A stretch of 8,708 nt of DNA from Candidatus Omnitrophota bacterium. Lineage in GTDB: Bacteria > Ratteibacteria > UBA8468 > B48-G9 > JAFGKM01. The translations under genes and the position numbers were made by a program. Numbering within the stretch: the stretch's first letter is position 1; each line of letters opens with the position of its first letter. Shown here one piece after another: positions 1 through 6,182 of the stretch. The stretch covers positions 1-8,708 of the forward strand of contig JAMWBY010000057.1 in the NCBI GenBank assembly GCA_023818745.1. Direction: 5' to 3'. A model generated the notes under the pieces. The model was not told where the DNA came from, did no database searches, and saw nothing but the letters and a program-made list of their open reading frames with translations.

Positions 1-530
1 TTGAAAAACTTATAAATAAACTTATTGAAGAAGCAAAATTAAAGGCAGAAGAAATTAAAAAACGAGGAGAAGAAGAATATCGTAAAAAACTTGAGATAGA
101 AAAAGAAAAAATAAGAATTGATTTTGAAAAAAATTTAGAAAAAGAAAAGAAAAAAATTGATAAAGAAGTTGAGAAGGAAATTATAAATTTTAAACTTATA
201 GAAGAAAAAGAAATTCTATCTTTGAAAAATTTAATAATTGAAAAAGTTCAAAAAAAAGTTGAAGAAAAATTTAATGAATTTTTGAATGAAAACATGGAAG
301 AAATTGTAAATCAAATCATTGAAAATCTTAATGAAAAAGATATTCTAATTATTATTCCAGAAGGCCAAAGTATAAAATCAGATTTTCCTGTTGTGAATGA
401 TAAAAATATTAAAAATTCATTTAAAATAAAAAGTAAAAACTGGGAAATTGAATTCTCCTGGGAAAATCTTAAAAATATTTTTGAAAATAGGATTAAAGAA
501 AAAGCAAATAAATTTCTTTTTTATGAATAA
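1..530 (+). CDS. atpE: V-type ATP synthase subunit E (peripheral stalk), 5' truncated by window edge
   Basis: The reading frame is open from base 3 to the TAA at 528-530, giving 175 visible residues. Subunit E proteins are usually about 190-200 residues, so only a short N-terminal piece is missing. Roughly the first 90 visible residues are a highly charged Lys/Glu helix typical of the E-subunit coiled coil. A globular C-terminal part follows, with a beta-rich IIIPEG stretch and a final helix ending in KANKFLFYE, like the 'LFG'-type end of the family. With subunit G, subunit E forms the peripheral stalk that holds the A3B3 head of the H+ or Na+ V/A-type ATPase on the cytoplasmic side. A TTG at 222 lies inside the coiled coil and is a leucine codon, not the start. 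The next gene begins 8 bases before this stop. The family call rests on architecture and on the subunit C gene nearby; sequence identity in this family is low. Confidence 0.8.
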   Translation, partial: EKLINKLIEEAKLKAEEIKKRGEEEYRKKLEIEKEKIRIDFEKNLEKEKKKIDKEVEKEIINFKLIEEKEILSLKNLIIEKVQKKVEEKFNEFLNENMEEIVNQIIENLNEKDILIIIPEGQSIKSDFPVVNDKNIKNSFKIKSKNWEIEFSWENLKNIFENRIKEKANKFLFYE

Positions 531-1089
531 AAATAAAAAGATAAAAGATATTGAAAAGAAAGTTCAAAACTGTCAAAAATGTTCTCTTTATAAAACAAGA
601 AAAAATGTTGTTTTTGGTTCAGGAAATATAAATTCAAAAATTTTTTTTATAGGGGAAGGTCCTGGTAAAAAAGAAGATGAAACTGGAATACCTTTCTGTG
701 GAAGAGCAGGAAAAATTTTAAATAAGCTTTTAGAATTGATGCGATTAAAAAGAGAAGATGTTTATATAACAAGTGTTTTAAAATGTAGAACTCCCAAAAA
801 CAGAAAACCCAAAACAAAAGAAGTAGAAAAATGTTCATTTTATCTTGAAAAACAGATTGAAATAATAAATCCTGAAATTATCATCTGTCTTGGGAAAACC
901 GCTGTTGATTTTATTTTTAAAAAGTTCAAAATTGATAAAAAAGAAAAAATGGGCAAAATTCGTGGTAAAGTTATTAATATGGGAAATAAAAAAATTATTC
1001 CTCTATATCATCCCGCATATGCAATTTATAAACCCCAAAAATTTAATATTATGAAAAATGATTTTATAAAATTGAAGGAGTTTTTATGA
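523..1089 (+). CDS. Family-4 uracil-DNA glycosylase (4Fe-4S, SPO1 DNA polymerase-related)
   Basis: This 188-residue protein matches the length and motif order of family-4 uracil-DNA glycosylases. These remove uracil produced by cytosine deamination and start base-excision repair. Four cysteines are placed as the iron-sulfur ligands: C17 and C20 (CQKC), C88 (LKCR) and C104 (EKCSFYL). Motif 1 is GEGPGKKED (44-52), followed by the GIPFCGRAG block (55-63). The PKNRKP segment (91-96) precedes the last cysteine, and motif 2 is HPAY with H163. A Ser (S84, ITSVLKC) sits where better-known members have Asn (TNVVKC). I chose ATG 523 because it directly precedes the conserved cysteine region; the TTG at 448 would add 25 residues unlike the family and overlap atpE deeply. 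The start lies inside the end of atpE and lacks a Shine-Dalgarno sequence, so translation is probably coupled. The stop overlaps the next ATG by 4 bases. Confidence 0.92.
   Translation: MNKNKKIKDIEKKVQNCQKCSLYKTRKNVVFGSGNINSKIFFIGEGPGKKEDETGIPFCGRAGKILNKLLELMRLKREDVYITSVLKCRTPKNRKPKTKEVEKCSFYLEKQIEIINPEIIICLGKTAVDFIFKKFKIDKKEKMGKIRGKVINMGNKKIIPLYHPAYAIYKPQKFNIMKNDFIKLKEFL
1075..1080 (+). promoter_or_regulatory. Shine-Dalgarno sequence of atpC
   Basis: AAGGAG lies 5 bases (all T) before the ATG at 1086. It is the clearest ribosome binding site in the window, and most other genes here have weak or no such site. It supports ATG 1086 as the atpC start and suggests this subunit is translated independently of the upstream overlap. 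Confidence 0.75.
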
Positions 1090-2006
1090 AAGATTTATAT
1101 TTTTTAAGTGGAAGGATTTCTTCCCTTGAAAAAAAATTTATAACTTATGAAAAATTAAAAAAAATAATTGATAGTAAGACATTTGAAGAGTTTATAAATT
1201 TACTTGAAGATACATTTTTTAAATTGCCTTCCCATATCACAAGTTCAGAAGAAATATTTAAATATTTTGAGAATGAAAGAAGTAGGTTAGTTGAAGAAAT
1301 TGAAAAGACATTTAATGGTAATTTGAAATTATTTTTTCTTTTAAAATATGATTATTTTAATCTGGCAAATTTAATTTTAGGGAAGGAAATTTTTTCTTTA
1401 TATGGAACAATTAATTTTTACACTCTTAAAGATGCATTTGAAAAAAATGACAAGTCAAAAGTCCCTGAAATTTTACATAATGGATTTAAAATAGGACGAA
1501 GTGAAAAACCAGTTGAGAAAAAACTTCTATTACTTAAAATTGATTACTATAAAAAACTCTATCAAATTGCAGAAAAAATTTCAGATTTTGTTAAAAATTA
1601 TGTAAAGATAGAAATTGATTTTTCAAATTTAGAGACATATCTTAATAAAAAAATGTTTGGTGAAAAACTTGAAACTATAGACCTTATTGAAAATGGTAAT
1701 ATTGAAAAAGAATCTTTTTTAGATGAAGAAAATTTATGGAAAAAAGTTGGATCAATTTATAGAAAAATAGAAATTCCTTTGAATGAGGAAAATATTGAGA
1801 TTGAAAAATATGGAAGAGTGGTTAATTATATAAAAGAATCCAGGATTAAGCCGGATACAATTGACAAGATTGTTTCTTTCTATATTGCGAGAGAAATTGA
1901 AATTGATAATTTACAGAGGATCGTGATATCTAAATTTTATAAGATGAGCGAAGAATTTTTTAAAAAAATTTTAATACCCCCTTATCAGTATAGAGAAGAA
2001 AAATGA
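1086..2006 (+). CDS. atpC: V-type ATP synthase subunit C (central stalk, subunit d homologue)
   Basis: This 306-residue, mostly helical protein is close to the usual 320-350 residues of the V-ATPase C/AC39 family. Subunit C caps the membrane rotor ring and links it to the central stalk (D and F) of the V/A-type ATPase. Family hallmarks are KYDYFNLANLILGKE (87-101), matching the 'KYDxxNLxxLL' block, and the C-terminal AREIEIDNLQRIVISKFY (268-285), matching the 'E(I/V)xNLRxI' helix. An expected internal repeat is seen in the two-lobed layout. The gene overlaps the UDG stop by 4 bases (ATGA) and has a good AAGGAG site. It overlaps the downstream GH172 gene by another ATGA. Subunits A, B, D, F, I and K are not in the window and must lie upstream or elsewhere. 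With subunit E just upstream, the assignment is firm although the primary sequence is divergent. Confidence 0.88.
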   Translation: MKDLYFLSGRISSLEKKFITYEKLKKIIDSKTFEEFINLLEDTFFKLPSHITSSEEIFKYFENERSRLVEEIEKTFNGNLKLFFLLKYDYFNLANLILGKEIFSLYGTINFYTLKDAFEKNDKSKVPEILHNGFKIGRSEKPVEKKLLLLKIDYYKKLYQIAEKISDFVKNYVKIEIDFSNLETYLNKKMFGEKLETIDLIENGNIEKESFLDEENLWKKVGSIYRKIEIPLNEENIEIEKYGRVVNYIKESRIKPDTIDKIVSFYIAREIEIDNLQRIVISKFYKMSEEFFKKILIPPYQYREEK

Positions 2007-3166
2007 AAAATTTATTTTTTGATATATGTAAAGTAAAAAATGCAAAGACAAAAAGAATTTCAAGTTATGATGTAGAAGGCAGGAATAGTGATTTCTGGAT
2101 AATTGAACCTGGAGAAACAAAAACAATTGCTGAAATAGATGGCCCTGGATGTATAACACATATATGGATGACTCAAGCAGGTTCACTTTTTATGTATAGA
2201 GAAGTCATTTTGAAGTTTTACTGGGATGGAGAAGAATCTCCAAGTATTCTTGTTCCTATTGGTGATTTTTTCTGCCTTGGGCATTCACTTGTTAATTCTT
2301 TTTGTTCATTACCATTTAGCGCTTCAACTTCAACCCCTTATATATTTGGAGGAAAATGTGCTTTAAACTGTTATCTTCCGATGCCTTTCAGAAAACATGC
2401 AAAGATTGAAATAAGAAATGAAGGAAAACAAAATTATACACAATATTTTTATATTGATTATGAGATTTACGAGAAAGAATTTGAATCAGATGTCGCATAC
2501 TTACATTCTCTCTGGAGGAGAGAAAATCCTACACCTGGTTGGGGGCCTGAAATTCCTATAAGTGCAGAGGAAGCAAATATAGTTAATAAAGAAGAAGTTG
2601 CATATAAAAATAATTATGAGATCCTTTATGCAGAAGGAGTTGGGCATTATATTGGTTGTAATATTTCAGTTACAAATTTTCATGGAACATGGTGGGGAGA
2701 AGGAGATGATATGATATGGGTTGATGGATATAAATGGCCACCTGATTTACATGGAACTGGAAGCGAGGACTATTTCAATCAAGCATTTTGTATGCAAAAT
2801 AATGCTTTTTTATTTAATGGTTCTTCAATATTTGAAGGTTTTTCTATTTTTGGTCATAATCTATGGGATGGAAAACTTCAGGGAGGGTATCAGACATCTT
2901 ACGTTTTTCATCTAACAAATCCAGTTCATTTTAAGAAATCAATAAAGGTTACTATTGAAGCAGGGCACGGAAATCATACACAAAATGATTATTCTTCAAC
3001 TGCATACTGGTATCAGATTGAGCCACATAAAAAATTTGATATTTTACCTGTTGAAAAAAGATATCCTATATTGTTTTCATTTTTGAATCCAGAGTCATTA
3101 AAAACTGAAAAAAGAAATATAATTATAACAAAGGAAATGGAAGAAATGAAAAAAAAGAGAAAATGA
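2003..3166 (+). CDS. DUF2961 / glycoside hydrolase family 172-like protein
   Basis: This 387-residue single-domain protein has the features of the DUF2961 family, now classed as GH172. Characterised members act on alpha-D-fructofuranosyl or D-arabinofuranosyl linkages. Seen here: an N-terminal beta-rich part (DGPGCITHIWMT, 47-57), the conserved VPIGDFFCLGH (84-94), the FHGTWWGEGDDM segment (226-237) and the LHGTGSEDYF motif (249-258). E255 in that motif is probably one catalytic glutamate. The C-terminal part has an HLTNPVHF segment and YSSTAYWYQ (330-338), both family-like. No signal peptide is visible, so it probably acts in the cytoplasm on an imported small glycoside. The ATG overlaps the atpC stop by 4 bases, and its own stop overlaps the next ATG by 4 bases. 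The substrate cannot be told from sequence; neighbours suggest a small catabolic cassette with the amidohydrolase and URO-D-like genes. Confidence 0.87.
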   Translation: MKNLFFDICKVKNAKTKRISSYDVEGRNSDFWIIEPGETKTIAEIDGPGCITHIWMTQAGSLFMYREVILKFYWDGEESPSILVPIGDFFCLGHSLVNSFCSLPFSASTSTPYIFGGKCALNCYLPMPFRKHAKIEIRNEGKQNYTQYFYIDYEIYEKEFESDVAYLHSLWRRENPTPGWGPEIPISAEEANIVNKEEVAYKNNYEILYAEGVGHYIGCNISVTNFHGTWWGEGDDMIWVDGYKWPPDLHGTGSEDYFNQAFCMQNNAFLFNGSSIFEGFSIFGHNLWDGKLQGGYQTSYVFHLTNPVHFKKSIKVTIEAGHGNHTQNDYSSTAYWYQIEPHKKFDILPVEKRYPILFSFLNPESLKTEKRNIIITKEMEEMKKKRK

Positions 3167-3954
3167 AAATTATAGATATTCATACACATGCTTTCTCTGA
3201 TAATATAGCAGAAAAAGCCATTCCATTACTTGAAGAAGAAGGTAAAATTAAAGCGAAACTTGATGGAAAAATTTCCTCTTTACTTTCTTCTATGGATAAA
3301 TATGGAATAGAAAAAAGTGTTATCTGTTCAATAGCAACAAAACCAACTCAATATAATTCTATTCTAAAATGGTCAAAAGAAATAAAATCTGATAGAATTA
3401 TACCATTTCCTTCGTTTCATCAAGATGACCCTATGGTTTTAGAGAGAATTGAGGAAATAAAAAAAGAAGGGTTTAAAGGTGTAAAATTACATCCCTATTA
3501 TCAAAAATTTGTTATTGATGAAGTAAAAATGATGAAAATTTATGAAAAAATATTTAAAGAGGACTTAATTTTAGTTTTACATACTGGATTTGATTTTGCC
3601 TTTGAAAGAGTAAGAATTGCAGACCCTGAAAAAATAATAAATATAAAAAAAACATTTCCCCAAATTAAATTGATTACAACACATCTTGGAGCATGGGAGG
3701 ACTGGGATAATGTTGAGAAATATATTATTGGCAAAGAAATTTATATGGAGATATCCTTTTCCCTTGAATTTCTTGATAAGGAAAGAGCAAGAAGAATGAT
3801 TTTATCTCATCCATCTGATTATGTTTTATTTGGAACTGATTCGCCATGGACAGACCAGGGAGAAACATTAAAACTTTTAAATGACTTAAATTTACCTTCT
3901 GAAATTGAAGAAAAAATATTATATCTAAATGCCAAAAAATTATTGAAAGAATAA
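3163..3954 (+). CDS. Amidohydrolase-2 family (TIM-barrel metal-dependent hydrolase or decarboxylase)
   Basis: This 263-residue protein belongs to the amidohydrolase-related family PF04909. The metal-binding set is complete: HTH at the end of strand 1 (H7 and H9), KLHP (108-111), LHTG (H140), TTHLG (H174) and FGTDSPW (D226). Family members include ACMSD-type decarboxylases, lactonases and uncharacterised hydrolases. The compact size and the GTDSPW ending fit the 'predicted metal-dependent TIM-barrel hydrolase' group often found beside sugar- or aromatic-degradation genes. It has no signal peptide and is presumably cytoplasmic. The start is the ATG overlapping the GH172 stop as ATGA, and HTH follows at the expected distance. 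The URO-D-like gene begins 1 base after its stop. The exact reaction is unknown; a lactonase or hydrolase step after the GH172 enzyme is an inference from position only. Confidence 0.88.
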   Translation: MKIIDIHTHAFSDNIAEKAIPLLEEEGKIKAKLDGKISSLLSSMDKYGIEKSVICSIATKPTQYNSILKWSKEIKSDRIIPFPSFHQDDPMVLERIEEIKKEGFKGVKLHPYYQKFVIDEVKMMKIYEKIFKEDLILVLHTGFDFAFERVRIADPEKIINIKKTFPQIKLITTHLGAWEDWDNVEKYIIGKEIYMEISFSLEFLDKERARRMILSHPSDYVLFGTDSPWTDQGETLKLLNDLNLPSEIEEKILYLNAKKLLKE

Positions 3955-3955
3955 A

Positions 3956-5011
3956 ATGACACAACTTGAAATTTTTAAAATGACTGTGAACCATCAGCCA
4001 AATAAGAATTTTCTCTATTATGCAAAATTTACTCCTTTTTTAGTGAATAAAATATGTGAAAAATATAAAATAAAAGAAGATAAAATTGATGAGTTTTTTG
4101 GGTTTTTTAATCCAGTTTATATTCATCCAGAGGTAAAAAAAAGAGAAGTTGATTTTTCAAAATATTTTATAGATATTGAAATTCCAGAAGGTGCTTTTAT
4201 AAATTCGTTGGGTGTACTTGAAATTCCTGCAAAATATTATCATTTTACTGGTTATGTAAGCCCTTTAAGAAATGCAAAATCTCTTAAAGATATAGAAAAA
4301 TTCCCTTTTCCTGAACCTGAAGATTTTAATTTCGGTGATATGAAAGAAAAAGTTGAAAAAGCACATAAAGAAGGTAAAGTTATAGTTGGTTATATCGGGC
4401 ATATATACGAGGTTTCCTGGCAGGTTAGAGGATACGAACAATTTCTTATTGATATGATTGAAAATCCAAGTTGGTGTGAATATATACTTGATAAATTTAC
4501 AGAAATAAACATAAAAAAAGCAAAATTACTGGCGGAAGCAGGAGTTGATTATATACTTACAGGAGATGATGTTGCAAATCAGAAAAATTTGATGTTTTCA
4601 AACCAAATGTGGAGAAAATTTATAAAGTCCAGATGGCAAAAAGTATATGAAACAGCAAAAAGTATAGAACCAGATATTCAAATCTGGTATCACAGCGATG
4701 GAAATATTGAAAGTATAATAGGAGAATTGATTGATATAGGAGTTACAATTTTAAATCCTTTACAACCAGAATGTTTGGATATTTATAAATTAAAAAAAGA
4801 ATATGGGAAATATATAGTTTTTGATGGAACTATTGGAACCCAGACAACTATGCCTTTTGCAACTCCAGAACAGATAAAGAATTTGATAAAGGAAAGAAAG
4901 GAAAAACTCGGGATAGATGGTGCTTTAATTTTATCTCCTACACATATACTTGAACCAGAAGTTCCTCTTGAAAATATTATTGCTTTTGTAGAAGGTTGTA
5001 AATTTGAATAA
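3956..5011 (+). CDS. URO-D superfamily protein (MtaA/CmuA-like, not HemE)
   Basis: This 351-residue protein has the uroporphyrinogen decarboxylase/cobalamin-methyltransferase fold. Family-like blocks include the AEAGVDYILTGDDVA region (193-207), WYHSDGN (244-250), GVTILNPLQPEC (262-273) and the C-terminal SPTHILEPEVPLENI (327-341). It lacks the N-terminal Arg-rich 'MRQAGRY' motif of true HemE, so porphyrin decarboxylation is unlikely. Corrinoid methyltransferases such as MtaA bind Zn through H-x-C and a later Cys. Here the first site reads H246-S-D248, and the later position reads SPTH with no Cys. This Cys-less form resembles a large uncharacterised group of 'uroporphyrinogen decarboxylase family' proteins in sugar-related clusters. 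The ATG follows the amidohydrolase stop by 1 base, giving coupled translation. No corrinoid protein lies in the window. Family assignment is firm; the reaction is unknown. Confidence 0.87.
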   Translation: MTQLEIFKMTVNHQPNKNFLYYAKFTPFLVNKICEKYKIKEDKIDEFFGFFNPVYIHPEVKKREVDFSKYFIDIEIPEGAFINSLGVLEIPAKYYHFTGYVSPLRNAKSLKDIEKFPFPEPEDFNFGDMKEKVEKAHKEGKVIVGYIGHIYEVSWQVRGYEQFLIDMIENPSWCEYILDKFTEINIKKAKLLAEAGVDYILTGDDVANQKNLMFSNQMWRKFIKSRWQKVYETAKSIEPDIQIWYHSDGNIESIIGELIDIGVTILNPLQPECLDIYKLKKEYGKYIVFDGTIGTQTTMPFATPEQIKNLIKERKEKLGIDGALILSPTHILEPEVPLENIIAFVEGCKFE

Positions 5012-5079
5012 TTCTTCTTAAAGTCGTTTGATTATTAGATTGAATAGATTATATACTTATTTTTATTTGCAAGGATCAT
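5012..5079. other. Convergent intergenic region without a clear terminator
   Basis: This AT-rich stretch lies between the URO-D-like stop and the end of the - strand lipoprotein gene. I see only a short direct repeat (AGATT at two close positions) and T-rich runs. No GC-rich hairpin followed by a T tract is present on either strand, so how the long + strand unit terminates is not visible. Confidence 0.5.
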
Positions 5080-5130
5080 AAGACCTATTTTGCCCACCTA
5101 CGAGGTGGACAGTGGAAAGCGGAAGACCTA
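5080..5130. repeat. 35-bp GC-rich hairpin insertion flanked by 8-bp direct repeats
   Basis: AAGACCTA occurs perfectly at 5080-5087 and 5123-5130. Between them, 5088-5122 is 35 bp with 20 G/C (57%), far above the surrounding sequence. It contains a perfect 6-bp stem (CCACCT 5094-5099, AGGTGG 5103-5108) with a 3-base ACG loop. The layout resembles a tiny insertion with a target-site duplication. The left AAGACCTA supplies the TAG stop of the lipoprotein gene, and the insert encodes the odd tail ending SAFHCPPRRWAK. Removing one repeat plus the insert (43 bp) restores a reading frame ending IRSYDPCK and a TAA at 5065-5063. There is no T tract, so it is not an ordinary terminator. Its membership in a dispersed repeat family is inferred, since no second copy occurs in this window. 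Confidence 0.6.
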
Positions 5131-6092
5131 ATAACAGCAAAAGGATTGAGGTAAATAAATCCTTGCTCTCCAATAATTTCAACTCTTATATAATTTTTTA
5201 TATCTGGATTTTTCTTGTATTTTATTTTTTCTCCTTCTTCAATCAATTTTCCATTTGAAATCCATCTTATTTTTTTATAGTTTTCTGCTTCTATTTTTAT
5301 TTCTCCTTTTTTCCCATCAATAATTATTTTTTTTATATATGGCATATCAAAACCTAAAATTGCAGAGCATATATAAAATTTTCCACCTTTGATTGCTTTT
5401 TTTATTTCTTCTTCATTAATTTTATCTATTAGAAACTCATTCCAGTTAATGGAAAGATGAGTAATATTGTGAAAATCATCATTTCCAAATCCCCAGACCT
5501 GTCTTTCAGGCATAGTTTTTGATAATATCTCATCCCAAATATCTGTATCACCATAACTCTTTTTTTTCTGAACCGAAGGATTTAATACTTCTATTCCTAA
5601 TAAATTTGGATATTTTTCAAAAAAGTTTATATACCAATCAATACTCTTGTTATATCTTCCTGGATGAGAAAAAACAGCAAATCCATCTTCGGATATTAAC
5701 TTTAAAATTTCATCTTCATTTAGATTTTCTATATTTTCAGGAACTTTGAATGAAAAATATCCAAGTATATGATGTTGATTTTTACCAAATTCAATCCCTT
5801 TGATTAAAAAAATTTCTTTGTTATCCGAAGGATATGTAAATTTATTATGGTCTGTGATTGAAAGAATTGAATAACCTCTACTTTTATATAGAAAGATTAC
5901 TTTTTCAATAGGTTCTTTTCCGTCACTTTCTTTTGTATGAGTATGAAGGTTTGCTTTATATCTTTTAACTTTGTCCCAGTTTACATCTTTATACGGGTTT
6001 ATTAATATTACTTCTTCATAATTTGAAAATTTAATTGAAAAGCAACTATTTAAAAGAATTAGAAACAAAAATAAAAAAGAATATTTTTTCAT
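5085..6092 (-). CDS. PHP-domain phosphoesterase-like lipoprotein
   Basis: This 335-residue protein starts with a short Lys-rich n-region and a hydrophobic core (FLFLFLILL, 6-14). These lead to a lipobox-like LNSC with C17 as the probable lipidated cysteine, so it is likely exported and anchored facing the periplasm. The rest is a PHP metal-dependent phosphoesterase domain. Probable metal ligands are H50 and H52 (LHTHT), D57, D81/H82 (TDHN), E101 (KGIEF), H108, H143 (SHPGR), and D206/H208 (NDDFH). A small beta-rich C-terminal module follows (about 250-318). I chose ATG 6092 because a good promoter occupies 6128-6100; an in-frame TTG at 6128 is the first base of its -35 box. The last 12 residues (SAFHCPPRRWAK) are encoded by a GC-rich insertion and are unlikely to be ancestral. 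The substrate is unknown; the metal set suggests a phosphoester. Confidence 0.85.
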   Translation of the reverse strand: MKKYSFLFLFLILLNSCFSIKFSNYEEVILINPYKDVNWDKVKRYKANLHTHTKESDGKEPIEKVIFLYKSRGYSILSITDHNKFTYPSDNKEIFLIKGIEFGKNQHHILGYFSFKVPENIENLNEDEILKLISEDGFAVFSHPGRYNKSIDWYINFFEKYPNLLGIEVLNPSVQKKKSYGDTDIWDEILSKTMPERQVWGFGNDDFHNITHLSINWNEFLIDKINEEEIKKAIKGGKFYICSAILGFDMPYIKKIIIDGKKGEIKIEAENYKKIRWISNGKLIEEGEKIKYKKNPDIKNYIRVEIIGEQGFIYLNPFAVIRSSAFHCPPRRWAK

Positions 6093-6099
6093 TCCTTTA

Positions 6100-6128
6100 A
6101 CTATATATTTAAAAAATTTAAAAGTCAA
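6100..6128 (-). promoter_or_regulatory. Sigma-70-like promoter of the PHP lipoprotein gene (leaderless)
   Basis: Read on the - strand, TTGACT (6128-6123, 5 of 6 to the -35 consensus) is followed after exactly 17 bases by TATAGT (6105-6100, 5 of 6 to the -10 consensus). The predicted start of transcription, 7 bases on, is about 6093. That is one base before the ATG at 6092, so the mRNA would have essentially no leader. An AAAGGA sequence abuts the ATG but would be largely untranscribed and too close to act as a Shine-Dalgarno site. Confidence 0.65.
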
Positions 6129-6141
6129 ATATACATAAAAA

Positions 6142-6170
6142 TTAAAAAAGTGAATGTTTAGTGATATAAT
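6142..6170 (+). promoter_or_regulatory. Extended -10 promoter of tilS
   Basis: TGA-TATAAT (TG at 6162-6163, perfect TATAAT at 6165-6170) is an extended -10 element. A weak -35 (TTAAAA, 6142-6147, 4 of 6) lies 17 bases upstream. Transcription should begin near 6177-6180, only 3-6 bases before the tilS ATG at 6183, so the mRNA would be nearly leaderless. The -35 boxes of this and the divergent lipoprotein promoter are 13 bp apart. Confidence 0.7.
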
Positions 6171-6182
6171 TTAAATTTAGAA

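Noticed and set aside
448..522. A longer start for the UDG at a TTG (base 448)
   Set aside because: The added 25 residues look like out-of-frame atpE sequence, and the family starts close to the CxxC motif. ATG 523 fits better.
222..530. A separate short gene starting at TTG 222
   Set aside because: The frame is open back to base 3 and the upstream codons continue the same charged coiled coil, so this is the C-terminal part of subunit E.
3725..3994. An 89-codon - strand open frame opposite the end of the amidohydrolase gene
   Set aside because: It lies antisense to a well-supported gene, has no recognisable motif, and its composition reflects the complement of A-rich coding sequence. Other antisense frames (for example 7157-7444 and 6551-6784) were dropped for the same reason.
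3956..5011. Annotation as HemE, uroporphyrinogen decarboxylase of haem synthesis
   Set aside because: The N-terminal Arg-rich substrate motif is absent and no other haem genes are nearby; only the superfamily fold is supported.
5092..5110. The GC-rich hairpin as an intrinsic terminator between convergent genes
   Set aside because: The stem is followed by neither a T tract on the + strand nor one on the - strand, and it lies inside the lipoprotein reading frame. The flanking direct repeats fit an insertion better.
6093..6128. A longer start for the lipoprotein at the in-frame TTG (base 6128)
   Set aside because: The TTG is the first half of a TTGACT -35 box with a TATAGT -10 at 17 bases. It has no ribosome binding site and would add 12 residues before an already complete lipoprotein signal.
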